A stretch of DNA of 5,988 bases from Bryobacterales bacterium (GTDB taxonomy: Bacteria; Acidobacteriota; Terriglobia; Bryobacterales; Bryobacteraceae): assembly GCA_003164075.1 (NCBI GenBank), contig PLRZ01000330.1, positions 334-6,321 of the forward strand, read 5' to 3'. The notes beneath the pieces are model-generated. The model had not been told where the DNA came from and searched no databases. It saw nothing but the letters and a program-made list of their open reading frames with translations. This document shows positions 1-5,644 of this stretch, piece after piece. A program made the position numbers and the translations under genes. Position 1 is the first letter of the stretch. Every line of letters starts with the position of its first letter.

Positions 1-1094
1 GGAACGCCGCCGGCGAGGAAGACCTGCACCGTGGGATGGCCCTTCGGCCCGTTGGGCAGCGCGTCCACCAGGCGGGGTGTCTGGCGATTGACGCGGGCCC
101 AATCGTCCACCGTGGGGCGCGTGAGTCCGGCGGCGTGGGCGATGGCGGGCAGGTGCAGAATCAGATTGGTGGATCCGCCGAAGGCCGCGTGGACAATGAG
201 GGCGTTGCGCACCGAGGCGTCGCTCAGGACGTGGCCCATGGTCAGCCCGCCGGCTTCCATTTGGAGGACGGCGCGGGCCGAGCGGCGGGCCATGTCGATC
301 CAGATGGGGTGTCCCGAGGGGGCCAATGCGGAATGTGGCAGCGTCATGCCGAGCGCCTCGCCGACTACTTGCGATGTGGCCGCGGTGCCCAGGAACTGAC
401 AGCCGCCGCCGGGCGTGGCGCAGGCGCGGCAGAGCATATTGGCGGCGTCCTCCAGGGTCATTTGCCCACGGGCGAAGCGCGCCGCGGCGGACTGCACTTT
501 ACCGGCATCCTCGCCATCGGACGCCTGCAAGGTGACGCCGCCGGGGATCAGGATGGAGGGCAGCGTGCGCGTACCGGCGAGGGCCATCATCATCGCCGGG
601 AGGCCCTTGTCGCAAGTGGCCACGCCGATCACGCCGCTGCGCGTGGGCAGGGAGCGGATGAGCCGGCGGAAGATGGTGGCGGCATCGTTGCGGTAAGCCA
701 GGGAATCGAACATGCCGGGGGTGCCTTGCGTGCGGCCGTCGCAGGGGTCGGTGCAGTAGGCCGCGAAGGGGATAGCGCCGAGCGCTTTGAGTTGTTTGGC
801 CGCGGCGTCCATCAGCAGGCCGACTTCCCAGTGGCCCGTGTGATAGCCCAGCGCGATAGGGGTGCCGTCCGCCGCGCGGATGCCGCCGTGGGTGCTGAGG
901 ATGAGAATTTCCTTGCCGCCGAGCGCCGCGGGGTCCCAGCCCATGCCGGCGTCTTGAGTCCAGCCGAAGACGTCGCCGGAGGGCCGCGCGATCAGTATCT
1001 CGGGGGTAATCGGCAGGGAGCCGGTGGGGCCGGGAACCTTGCTGTGGATGTCGTAAAGAGAGGGATCGCCGGAATCTAGAAGCTGAGAGAGCAT
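1..1094 (-). CDS. YjhG/YagF-type IlvD/Edd dehydratase, N-terminal part (cut by window edge)
   Basis: The minus strand encodes 364 residues of an iron-sulfur sugar-acid dehydratase and runs off the left edge, so roughly the C-terminal 40% is missing. Family members remove water from aldonic acids; the E. coli relatives YjhG and YagF act on D-xylonate. Visible hallmarks are RPSGDVFG and AGMGWDP near the N terminus, then DPCDGRTQG (Cys118), TCDKGLPA (Cys161) and [10 protein letters not shown] (Cys232), whose three cysteines match the expected cluster ligands. AFGGSTN at 304-310 and [11 protein letters not shown] follow near the edge. The ATG at 1092-1094 gives an N terminus of almost the same length as E. 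coli YjhG. The frame stays open further upstream, but without an ATG and without family similarity. The Shine-Dalgarno signal is weak (AGAAAG). The product is cytoplasmic. The family call is firm; the exact substrate is not shown by the sequence. Confidence 0.93.
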   Translation of the reverse strand, partial: MLSQLLDSGDPSLYDIHSKVPGPTGSLPITPEILIARPSGDVFGWTQDAGMGWDPAALGGKEILILSTHGGIRAADGTPIALGYHTGHWEVGLLMDAAAKQLKALGAIPFAAYCTDPCDGRTQGTPGMFDSLAYRNDAATIFRRLIRSLPTRSGVIGVATCDKGLPAMMMALAGTRTLPSILIPGGVTLQASDGEDAGKVQSAAARFARGQMTLEDAANMLCRACATPGGGCQFLGTAATSQVVGEALGMTLPHSALAPSGHPIWIDMARRSARAVLQMEAGGLTMGHVLSDASVRNALIVHAAFGGSTNLILHLPAIAHAAGLTRPTVDDWARVNRQTPRLVDALPNGPKGHPTVQVFLAGGV

Positions 1095-1214
1095 GTCTTT
1101 CTGAAGTTTAGCGTACTGAGCATACTTCGCAGGCGACGGAAAGTTGCCCGAAGCGCCCGGCCGCGGTGACACCCACTGGAAGCTGTCAGACTGGAAACTG
1201 CTCGTATGACTCCG

Positions 1215-1315
1215 GAGGTGGGGCAGGCGGTGCTCGCCTGCCCGCTATTCTGTTTGGGCAGCCGGCCTGGTTCAGCGCGGGCCGTCCGGCAGGCGAGCAC
1301 CGCCTGCCCCACCTC
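1215..1315. repeat. paired REP-like (BIME-type) inverted repeat
   Basis: A 28-bp sequence at 1215-1242 is repeated as its exact reverse complement at 1288-1315, with a 45-bp spacer. Each arm also folds by itself. In the first, GGGCAGGCG (1221-1229) pairs with CGCCTGCCC (1235-1243) around the loop GTGCT. In the second, GGCAGGCG (1288-1295) pairs with CGCCTGCC (1301-1308) around AGCAC. Two small hairpins in opposite orientation in extragenic DNA are the layout of bacterial interspersed mosaic elements built from REP sequences, which RAYT (TnpA-REP) transposases mobilise. No such transposase is in the window. The alternative is a long transcriptional hairpin, but no T-run follows either side. 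Confidence 0.8.
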
Positions 1316-1572
1316 GGAAGCTCTCGCCATTGTCCCAGGAAACCCGATGCGGCATCCCGGCTGAAAAGGCGAGGGTGGCGCAAACGCTCCCTGCCGGCTG
1401 CCTGCCTTCCCGCCAACATGGTATGAGAGAGTGGTGGATGAGCGGCCCTTCCAGTTTGAATGGCATGAGGCGAGCGGTGGTTTTCAGCCGGCATCGCCGG
1501 CAACGGAGTATTAATGTCAGTGGTCTATTTGTGGTCGGATGCCGGTCGCCGATGCGGAGCGCGGACAGTACC

Positions 1573-1578
1573 AGGAGG
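1573..1578 (+). promoter_or_regulatory. Shine-Dalgarno AGGAGG of antitoxin-like frame
   Basis: AGGAGG followed by GTCT lies four bases before ATG 1583. This is the strongest ribosome binding site seen in the window and is the reason for choosing that start. An in-frame ATG at 1514 also has a GGAG five bases upstream (1505-1508) and would add 23 residues without similarity to the family. Confidence 0.7.
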
Positions 1579-1582
1579 GTCT

Positions 1583-1744
1583 ATGAACATTCGACCGATC
1601 GACGATGACGACATGCCCGCCGAGATCGACTTCAGCAAGGGGGTTCGCGGGCTTCACCACATCCCAACGGGCGCCAAGGTTCTGATGCCCCTCTTAATCG
1701 AGAGGGGTGTGTGGGAGTATTTCTCCGGTAAAGCCGAGCAGTAG
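1583..1744 (+). pseudogene. truncated antitoxin-like protein (ribbon-helix-helix type), probable relic
   Basis: The 53-residue product starts with an acidic leader (DDDD) and contains EIDFSKGVRGLHHIPTGAKV, then PLLIERGVWEYFSGKAEQ. From memory of the family, EIDFSKGVRG opens small CopG-like antitoxin proteins. These usually continue past the AEQ helix with a segment like (K/R)GVDLSELL and reach about 70-90 residues. Here a TAG follows the AEQ codons, and the bases after it read GGC, so a Lys or Arg codon changed to TAG would explain the end. Translation beyond the stop soon loses family resemblance, suggesting that the 3' part is gone as well. Without the second helix the RHH dimer would probably not form. 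No toxin partner is intact nearby. The frame could still be a functional short protein. An alternative in-frame start lies at 1514. Confidence 0.55.
1688..1707. repeat. 7-bp inverted repeat inside antitoxin-like frame
   Basis: CCCCTCT (1688-1694) and AGAGGGG (1701-1707) form a perfect 7-bp stem with the loop TAATCG. No T-run follows on the plus strand (TGTGTGGG) or precedes it in a way that would make a minus-strand terminator. It lies within coding sequence and may be accidental. Confidence 0.5.
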
Positions 1745-1761
1745 GGCGCTGGCCCAACAGC

Positions 1762-3801
1762 TCACCTCAGAATCCCGAACATGTTGGAGAAGTCGTCCGT
1801 CCAGATGCGGAATTTGCGCACCGGGCGCAGGAGCCTGGCGCCGCTATGCAGTGTGGGGTGCGCCTCCCAGGTCCGGCGATCCATGATCAGCGCCCAGGAA
1901 CTGGAGAAGCATACCGAATCGTCGGGGTCGGGCTCGAAATCGTAAGCGTAGGCGACTTTATCCAGAGCGTCGGCGGCGCGCTCCATTACCGGTTCCAGAT
2001 CGAGGTAGTTGTTGGTGATGTTCACCACCAGGATGCCGTCGGGCTTTAAGTGGCGGAAGTAAGTCCGGAAAGCCTCCCGCGTAAGTAGGTGCACCGGCAC
2101 GGAATCGCCCGAGAAGGCGTCCATCACCAGGATGTCGAACTGCTGGCTGGGCTCCGATTCCAGATTCAGGCGGCCGTCCCCCATCGTGATTTCCACCTTT
2201 GCCGGGGTATCGCGCAAGTAAGTGAAATACTGGTTGGCGATATCCACCACCAGTGGGTTGATCTCGTATATGCGAATGGTGTCGCCGGCCTGTCCGTAGG
2301 CCGCCAGCGTACCGCAGCCCAGTCCCAGAATGCCGATCCGGCGCGCGTGGCCCTGCTGCGCGTGCATGGCTCGTCCCACACCCGAGTCGGGGCAGAAGTA
2401 AGTCACCGGCTCGTGCCGGTACGGCTCGCGCAGAAACTGCTCGCCGTGGTTGATGGCGCCGTGAACCAGTTGCAGGTTGGCGAATTCGTCGGTTTTGGGG
2501 TCTCCCTCTTCGCGCACCCGGAGCTGGCCGTAGAAATTCCGCTCGGCCAGGCGATATCCGCCGGTCATTTCCTGCATCACCAGCAGCATGCCGGCCAGAT
2601 AGCTGCAGACCACCGCAGCCAACGCCCCGGTGGCCAGCCATTTCCACATCCGCGGGAGGCGCCAGGCGTCGGGATAAAGCACGCGAAACACCAGCAGGGC
2701 GCACAGTGCCAGCCCGATGGGAAACTCGTCATAAGCGTGAAAGATGCCGGGCGCCAGGAGCCCCACGAACAGCCCCCCGGACACCCCGCCCAGCGAGACC
2801 GCCACGTAGAAGCGCGTGAGATACCGCGGATGCGGCTTGACGCGCACCAGTTCGCCGTGGCACACCATGCAGCAAATGAACAGTGCCGCCGCGAAGAGAG
2901 CGATCGACGGGCGCATGGCCATGCCCTTGTGGTAAGGCCACAGCTCGTACCCCATAAAGCCGAGCGCGGCGGCGGCCAGCGGCAGGAATACGATGCGGCG
3001 GTACACGCGGGGCGCCTCGAAGCAGACGATGAAGCTCAGCAGGTAGATGCTCAGCGGCAGAATCCAGAGGAACGGGATGGCGGCGATGTCCTGCGTCAGG
3101 TAATTGGTGACCGCCAGCAGCAGCACCGAGGCGCAGGCGGAGAGAGTGAGCCACAGGAAACGGTCGGCGGAAGCGGGCGGCCCGCCGGCATCGTCTTCGG
3201 CGGCCGTGGCGGCGACCGTGGGCTGGCTGGACAATCGTAACGCCGTCAGGCCGCAGAGTGCCGCGAAGACGATGTAGCCTGCCGACCAGGCGATGGCCTG
3301 TGTGCGGGTGGACAGGTTGGGTTCCACCAGGAAAGGGTAGCTGAGCAGCGCCAGCATGGACGCGCCATTCGACAGTGCAAACAGGCGGTACGGCATGCCC
3401 CCGGTGTGGTGGCGCGCGTACCAGGCCTGCAACAGCGGGCTGGTGGAGGAGAGCAGAAAATAGGGCGCTCCCACCGTGACCGCCAACAGCGCCAGAATCC
3501 GCAGCGACGGATTTCCAGCCGCGACCACCTTCCAGGCGGCGTTAGGCACGATGGGCAGCGCCGCTAAGCTCGCCGCCAGCACGGCCATATGCAGCCAGGC
3601 CTGTCTGCGCGACGGCAGTTTTTCGTGCAGCCAGTGGGCGTAAAGGTAGCCCAACAGCAGCACCGCCTGGAAGAACAGCATGCAGGTGGCCCAAACGGCC
3701 GAGGTGCCCCCGAACCACGGAAGGATCATCTTGGCGATGACGGGCTGGACTGCGAAGAGCAGGAAGGCCGACAACGAAATCGTAACGGCGTATAAGAGCA
3801 T
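1762..3801 (-). CDS. fused polytopic membrane / spermidine-synthase-like protein
   Basis: The 679-residue product has two parts. Residues 1 to about 410 hold around a dozen hydrophobic segments, starting with SAFLLFAVQPVIAKMILPWF and including CHGELVR (314-320) and YVAVSLGGVSGG, all typical of the 'fused MFS/spermidine synthase' family. From about 415 a spermidine-synthase-like domain begins with ERNFYGQLRV (420-429) and HGAINHG (447-453). The nucleotide-binding loop GLGCGT is at 493-498, the acidic residue after strand 2 is Glu513, GDGRL is at 541-545, and DAFSGDSVPVHLLT is at 561-574. It ends with WTDDFSNMFGIL, the usual family C terminus, so it looks full length. Asp561 and Asp566 sit where classical SpeE has its catalytic acidic pair, but the loop differs, so true aminopropyltransferase activity is doubtful. 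The start is the conserved MLLYA ATG, without a clear ribosome binding site. It is convergent with the antitoxin relic (17 bp between stop codons) and divergent from the DUF4384 operon. The physiological substrate is unknown. Confidence 0.9.
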   Translation of the reverse strand: MLLYAVTISLSAFLLFAVQPVIAKMILPWFGGTSAVWATCMLFFQAVLLLGYLYAHWLHEKLPSRRQAWLHMAVLAASLAALPIVPNAAWKVVAAGNPSLRILALLAVTVGAPYFLLSSTSPLLQAWYARHHTGGMPYRLFALSNGASMLALLSYPFLVEPNLSTRTQAIAWSAGYIVFAALCGLTALRLSSQPTVAATAAEDDAGGPPASADRFLWLTLSACASVLLLAVTNYLTQDIAAIPFLWILPLSIYLLSFIVCFEAPRVYRRIVFLPLAAAALGFMGYELWPYHKGMAMRPSIALFAAALFICCMVCHGELVRVKPHPRYLTRFYVAVSLGGVSGGLFVGLLAPGIFHAYDEFPIGLALCALLVFRVLYPDAWRLPRMWKWLATGALAAVVCSYLAGMLLVMQEMTGGYRLAERNFYGQLRVREEGDPKTDEFANLQLVHGAINHGEQFLREPYRHEPVTYFCPDSGVGRAMHAQQGHARRIGILGLGCGTLAAYGQAGDTIRIYEINPLVVDIANQYFTYLRDTPAKVEITMGDGRLNLESEPSQQFDILVMDAFSGDSVPVHLLTREAFRTYFRHLKPDGILVVNITNNYLDLEPVMERAADALDKVAYAYDFEPDPDDSVCFSSSWALIMDRRTWEAHPTLHSGARLLRPVRKFRIWTDDFSNMFGILR

Positions 3802-3879
3802 GGCGGGGAGCCGGAACTATTTACGCTACCCCAATTGCAGGCTCGCGTGGCTCCCGTCAACCGCCTGAGTGGCGGGCTG

Positions 3880-3941
3880 GAGCTGCACCGCTAAGAGTAG
3901 TACCGTGGAGCGGCGATGCGCCAAGAGCTAACCGCTAAAAG
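3880..3941. repeat. direct repeat GAGCT-N(1-2)-ACCGCTAARAG, possible operator
   Basis: GAGCT-GC-ACCGCTAAGAG (3880-3897) recurs as GAGCT-A-ACCGCTAAAAG (3925-3941); the ACCGCTAARAG cores match at 10 of 11 bases and start 44 bp apart. A third core, CCGCTA, is at 3992-3997. Their place between two divergent genes suggests binding sites for a regulator of one or both, but no regulator gene is in view. Confidence 0.4.
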
Positions 3942-3955
3942 CCTTTCCCCAGTGA

Positions 3956-3966
3956 TATCTTAGATA
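3956..3966 (+). promoter_or_regulatory. possible -10 region with small palindrome (TATCT-T-AGATA)
   Basis: TATCTTAGATA is a perfect inverted repeat with 5-bp arms and one central base, and TATCTT resembles a sigma-70 -10 box about 47-52 bases before ATG 4008. No good -35 element is found 16-18 bp upstream, so this is only a candidate promoter for the DUF4384/caspase operon. Confidence 0.25.
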
Positions 3967-3977
3967 GCAGAGGGGGG

Positions 3978-4005
3978 GCGGTTCCCTGTAGCCGCTACTT
4001 TTTTT
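3978..4005 (+). terminator. hairpin plus T7 directly before the operon start (attenuator-like)
   Basis: GCGGTT (3978-3983) pairs with AGCCGC (3990-3995), including one G-U pair, around the loop CCCTGT. TAC and then seven T (3999-4005) follow. This is the outline of an intrinsic terminator, yet it ends two bases before ATG 4008 rather than after a gene, so it would act on transcripts entering the operon. It also takes the place where a Shine-Dalgarno sequence should be. The stem is short (six pairs), so strong termination is not assured. Confidence 0.4.
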
Positions 4006-4007
4006 CG

Positions 4008-4955
4008 ATGCATCAGTCCGTTGGTTTCACGTTAGTACTCTGCGCTCTCACAGCGGCCGCGCAGGACGCACCCAAGCCTCAGTACACGGCTCGGGAACTA
4101 TTTTATTCGGCAGCCTCCGAGCCCGCTCCGGCCGCCAAAGCGGCTCCCAAATCCGCGGCGCCGGCGCCTCAGAAGGCCGTGACGCCCAAGAAGCCGCCCG
4201 TTCCACCGCCCGCTCCAGTGGCTGCCGCGGCTCCTCCCAGTGCGCCCGCGGCCCAGCACACTCAGCCCGTCGCGTTGCCCGGTGGCGGCACTATCGTCAA
4301 AGCCTCCATGGTGTCAACCGCTCCCGCACCGGATAGCGGGACGCCGTTGGGCCTCAAGTACACCATTCTGAAAAAGTCCGGGGACGATATGGTGGAAGTC
4401 CCGCCCGACACCGTCTTTCACGCGAACGACCGCATTCAGATCGGCATACAGACCAACGGCCCGGGGTACCTCTACATCGTCCTGCAGGGGTCCAGCGGAA
4501 CCTGGACGCCCATGTTCCCCTCGCCCGAAGTTGCCGACGGCAACAATCATGTCGATGGCTGGAACGCCAGCGTGCTGCCGCCCGGGTCGCGCATGGTGTT
4601 CGACGAACAGACCGGCACCGAGAATATCTTCATCGTGTTTTCGCGGACTCCCGAGGACGGGCTGGAAAACATGATTTATTCGCTCCAGGGCCGCAAGGTT
4701 AAGCCGGCCGCGGACCAGGAACCGAAGGCGCCGCCCAAGAGGATGATGCAGGTGGCCAGCGCCGATATCGACAATGCCACCGTGGGCCGCCTGCGCGACA
4801 CTTATACGCGCGATCTGGTCATCGAAAAGGTGGACGATAAGACGCCCGCCGACAAGTCCGCGGCGAATAAGAAGGAGAACGCCGTCTACGTGGTCAATCC
4901 CAGCGGCAGTTCCGATTCCCGCGTGGTGGCCGACCTGAAACTGGAGCATCGATGA
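4008..4955 (+). CDS. exported DUF4384 protein with Ala/Pro/Lys-rich linker
   Basis: The 315-residue product opens with a signal peptide (hydrophobic FTLVLCALTAAA, probable cleavage AAA|Q at 18/19; the n-region lacks Lys or Arg, which is unusual). TARELFYSA follows at 27-35, then a low-complexity Ala/Pro/Lys segment (about 36-88) that could reach across the envelope. A DUF4384 domain covers about 115-225: Asp141, TN at 149-150, GYLYIV at 153-158, QGSSG at 160-164 and MFP at 169-171. A polar tail ends in VVADLKLEHR. DUF4384 has no established biochemical role; it occurs in exported bacterial proteins and, to my knowledge, together with caspase domains. The start ATG has no Shine-Dalgarno sequence and follows a hairpin and T-run. 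The stop codon overlaps the next start (ATGA), so the two are translationally coupled. The domain call is firm, the function unknown. Confidence 0.85.
   Translation: MHQSVGFTLVLCALTAAAQDAPKPQYTARELFYSAASEPAPAAKAAPKSAAPAPQKAVTPKKPPVPPPAPVAAAAPPSAPAAQHTQPVALPGGGTIVKASMVSTAPAPDSGTPLGLKYTILKKSGDDMVEVPPDTVFHANDRIQIGIQTNGPGYLYIVLQGSSGTWTPMFPSPEVADGNNHVDGWNASVLPPGSRMVFDEQTGTENIFIVFSRTPEDGLENMIYSLQGRKVKPAADQEPKAPPKRMMQVASADIDNATVGRLRDTYTRDLVIEKVDDKTPADKSAANKKENAVYVVNPSGSSDSRVVADLKLEHR
4943..4946 (+). promoter_or_regulatory. ribosome binding site GGAG with ATGA overlap
   Basis: GGAG lies five bases before ATG 4952, inside the end of the upstream gene. The ATG overlaps the upstream TGA (4953-4955), a standard arrangement for coupled translation, and it supports this start for the second DUF4384 gene. 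Confidence 0.7.
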
Positions 4956-5638
4956 TCCGTCCCATTCTGCTGGCATGCGTGCCGGTGCTGGCCCTGTTGC
5001 CGCTGGCGTGGTCCCAGTCGCACAGCATGGCCCAGGGGGCGCACCGCATGGAACTGATGTTGGAACGGCTCGACGGCGCCACCTGGAAGACCATCGATCC
5101 GGCGCTGGTGCTGGCGCAGGGCGACCATGTGCGCTTCCGCTTTCGCACCAATTTCGACGGCTATCTTTACGTTACCAACCAGAGCACGTCGGGCAAGTAC
5201 GAGCAACTGTTTCCGCGCGAAGAGACCGGGCAGGACAACCGCATTCTGGCGGGGAAGGACTATCAGGTGCCCGCGACGTCGGTGGCCTTCCGCATCGCCG
5301 GACCTCCGGGCCACGAGATTGTCTATTGGCTGGTGAGCCCCGCGCGATTGACCGACGTGCCCGCGCGGCCCACCCTGCCGCCCACGGGCAATACCACGCC
5401 GCTTACCTTGATGCCCCGCTGCGATGAAGGCGTCCTGAAGGCGCGCGGCGACTGCGTCGATAGTTCCGCCGGGCCTAAACTGATTCCGCGCGACGTCGAT
5501 GTCTCCAAGGACCTCTCCGCCGCCAATGCCGCCAGCCGAGATCTCCTTTTCATGCGCCAGAAGGACACGGCCGTGATTTCCTCACCGGAGCCGCTCACCG
5601 GCCCGGTCATCTACGAATTCCAGCTTGCACACCGGTAA
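4952..5638 (+). CDS. exported DUF4384 protein with conserved Cys pair
   Basis: The 228-residue product has a signal peptide (Arg3, hydrophobic ILLACVPVLALLPLAW, probable cleavage at WS|Q, 21/22). The DUF4384 domain follows directly at about 33-130: Asp58, TN at 66-67, GYLYV at 70-74, QSTSG at 77-81, LFP at 86-88, then GPPGHEIVYWLVSP at 117-130. After a Pro-rich stretch comes PRCDEGVLKARGDCVD, with Cys157 and Cys168, which could form a disulfide after export. The protein ends PVIYEFQLAHR, like its upstream paralogue. It lacks that paralogue's TARELFYSA motif and Ala/Pro linker, so it is essentially the core domain plus tail. It is coupled to the gene before (4-bp overlap) and the gene after (6 bp). 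It looks complete. The function is unknown; a role as partner of the downstream caspase-like protein is inferred from position only. Confidence 0.87.
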   Translation: MIRPILLACVPVLALLPLAWSQSHSMAQGAHRMELMLERLDGATWKTIDPALVLAQGDHVRFRFRTNFDGYLYVTNQSTSGKYEQLFPREETGQDNRILAGKDYQVPATSVAFRIAGPPGHEIVYWLVSPARLTDVPARPTLPPTGNTTPLTLMPRCDEGVLKARGDCVDSSAGPKLIPRDVDVSKDLSAANAASRDLLFMRQKDTAVISSPEPLTGPVIYEFQLAHR

Positions 5639-5644
5639 TCCGAC

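Larger units (their letters stand above)
1095..1582. other. gene-poor spacer between dehydratase and antitoxin-like relic
   Basis: This stretch of about 490 bp has several short open frames on both strands, but none shows a recognisable domain, a conserved start context or protein-like composition. The dehydratase frame stays open into it, probably by chance in GC-rich DNA. The one clear structure is the inverted repeat at 1215-1315. A small perfect hairpin, GCCGGC-ATC-GCCGGC, lies at about 1487-1501. It should contain the dehydratase promoter, but no convincing -35/-10 pair was found; TATGCT on the minus strand is a possible -10 without a matching -35. Confidence 0.6.

Noticed and set aside
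36..1079. Plus-strand open frame of 347 codons
   Set aside because: It lies exactly antisense, codon on codon, to the dehydratase. Its product is Gly/Ala/Arg-rich without domains, a typical shadow in GC-rich DNA.
1095..1232. Upstream extension of the dehydratase through the open frame (for example from GTG 1170-1172)
   Set aside because: No ribosome binding site, no family similarity, and the ATG at 1092-1094 matches the length of known N termini.
1431..1514. Possible remnant of a BrnT-type toxin (QFEWHEAS) upstream of the antitoxin-like frame
   Set aside because: The resemblance to the BrnT opening FEWDEAK is only about five residues and the frame stops soon after. Too short to claim.
2089..3240. 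Plus-strand open frame of 383 codons
   Set aside because: Antisense to the membrane protein, with His/Gln/Arg-rich composition and no recognisable domain, while the minus strand has clear family motifs end to end.
3855..3860. TTGACG on the minus strand as -35 box of the membrane protein gene
   Set aside because: The hexamer 17 bp downstream is CAATTG, a poor -10, so the promoter is not supported.
3972..4005. G7 and T7 homopolymers as phase-variation tracts
   Set aside because: Tracts of seven are common by chance and there is no sign of variation from one sequence.
4314..4976. Minus-strand open frame of 220 codons
   Set aside because: Antisense to the DUF4384 gene; no domain and no supporting start context.
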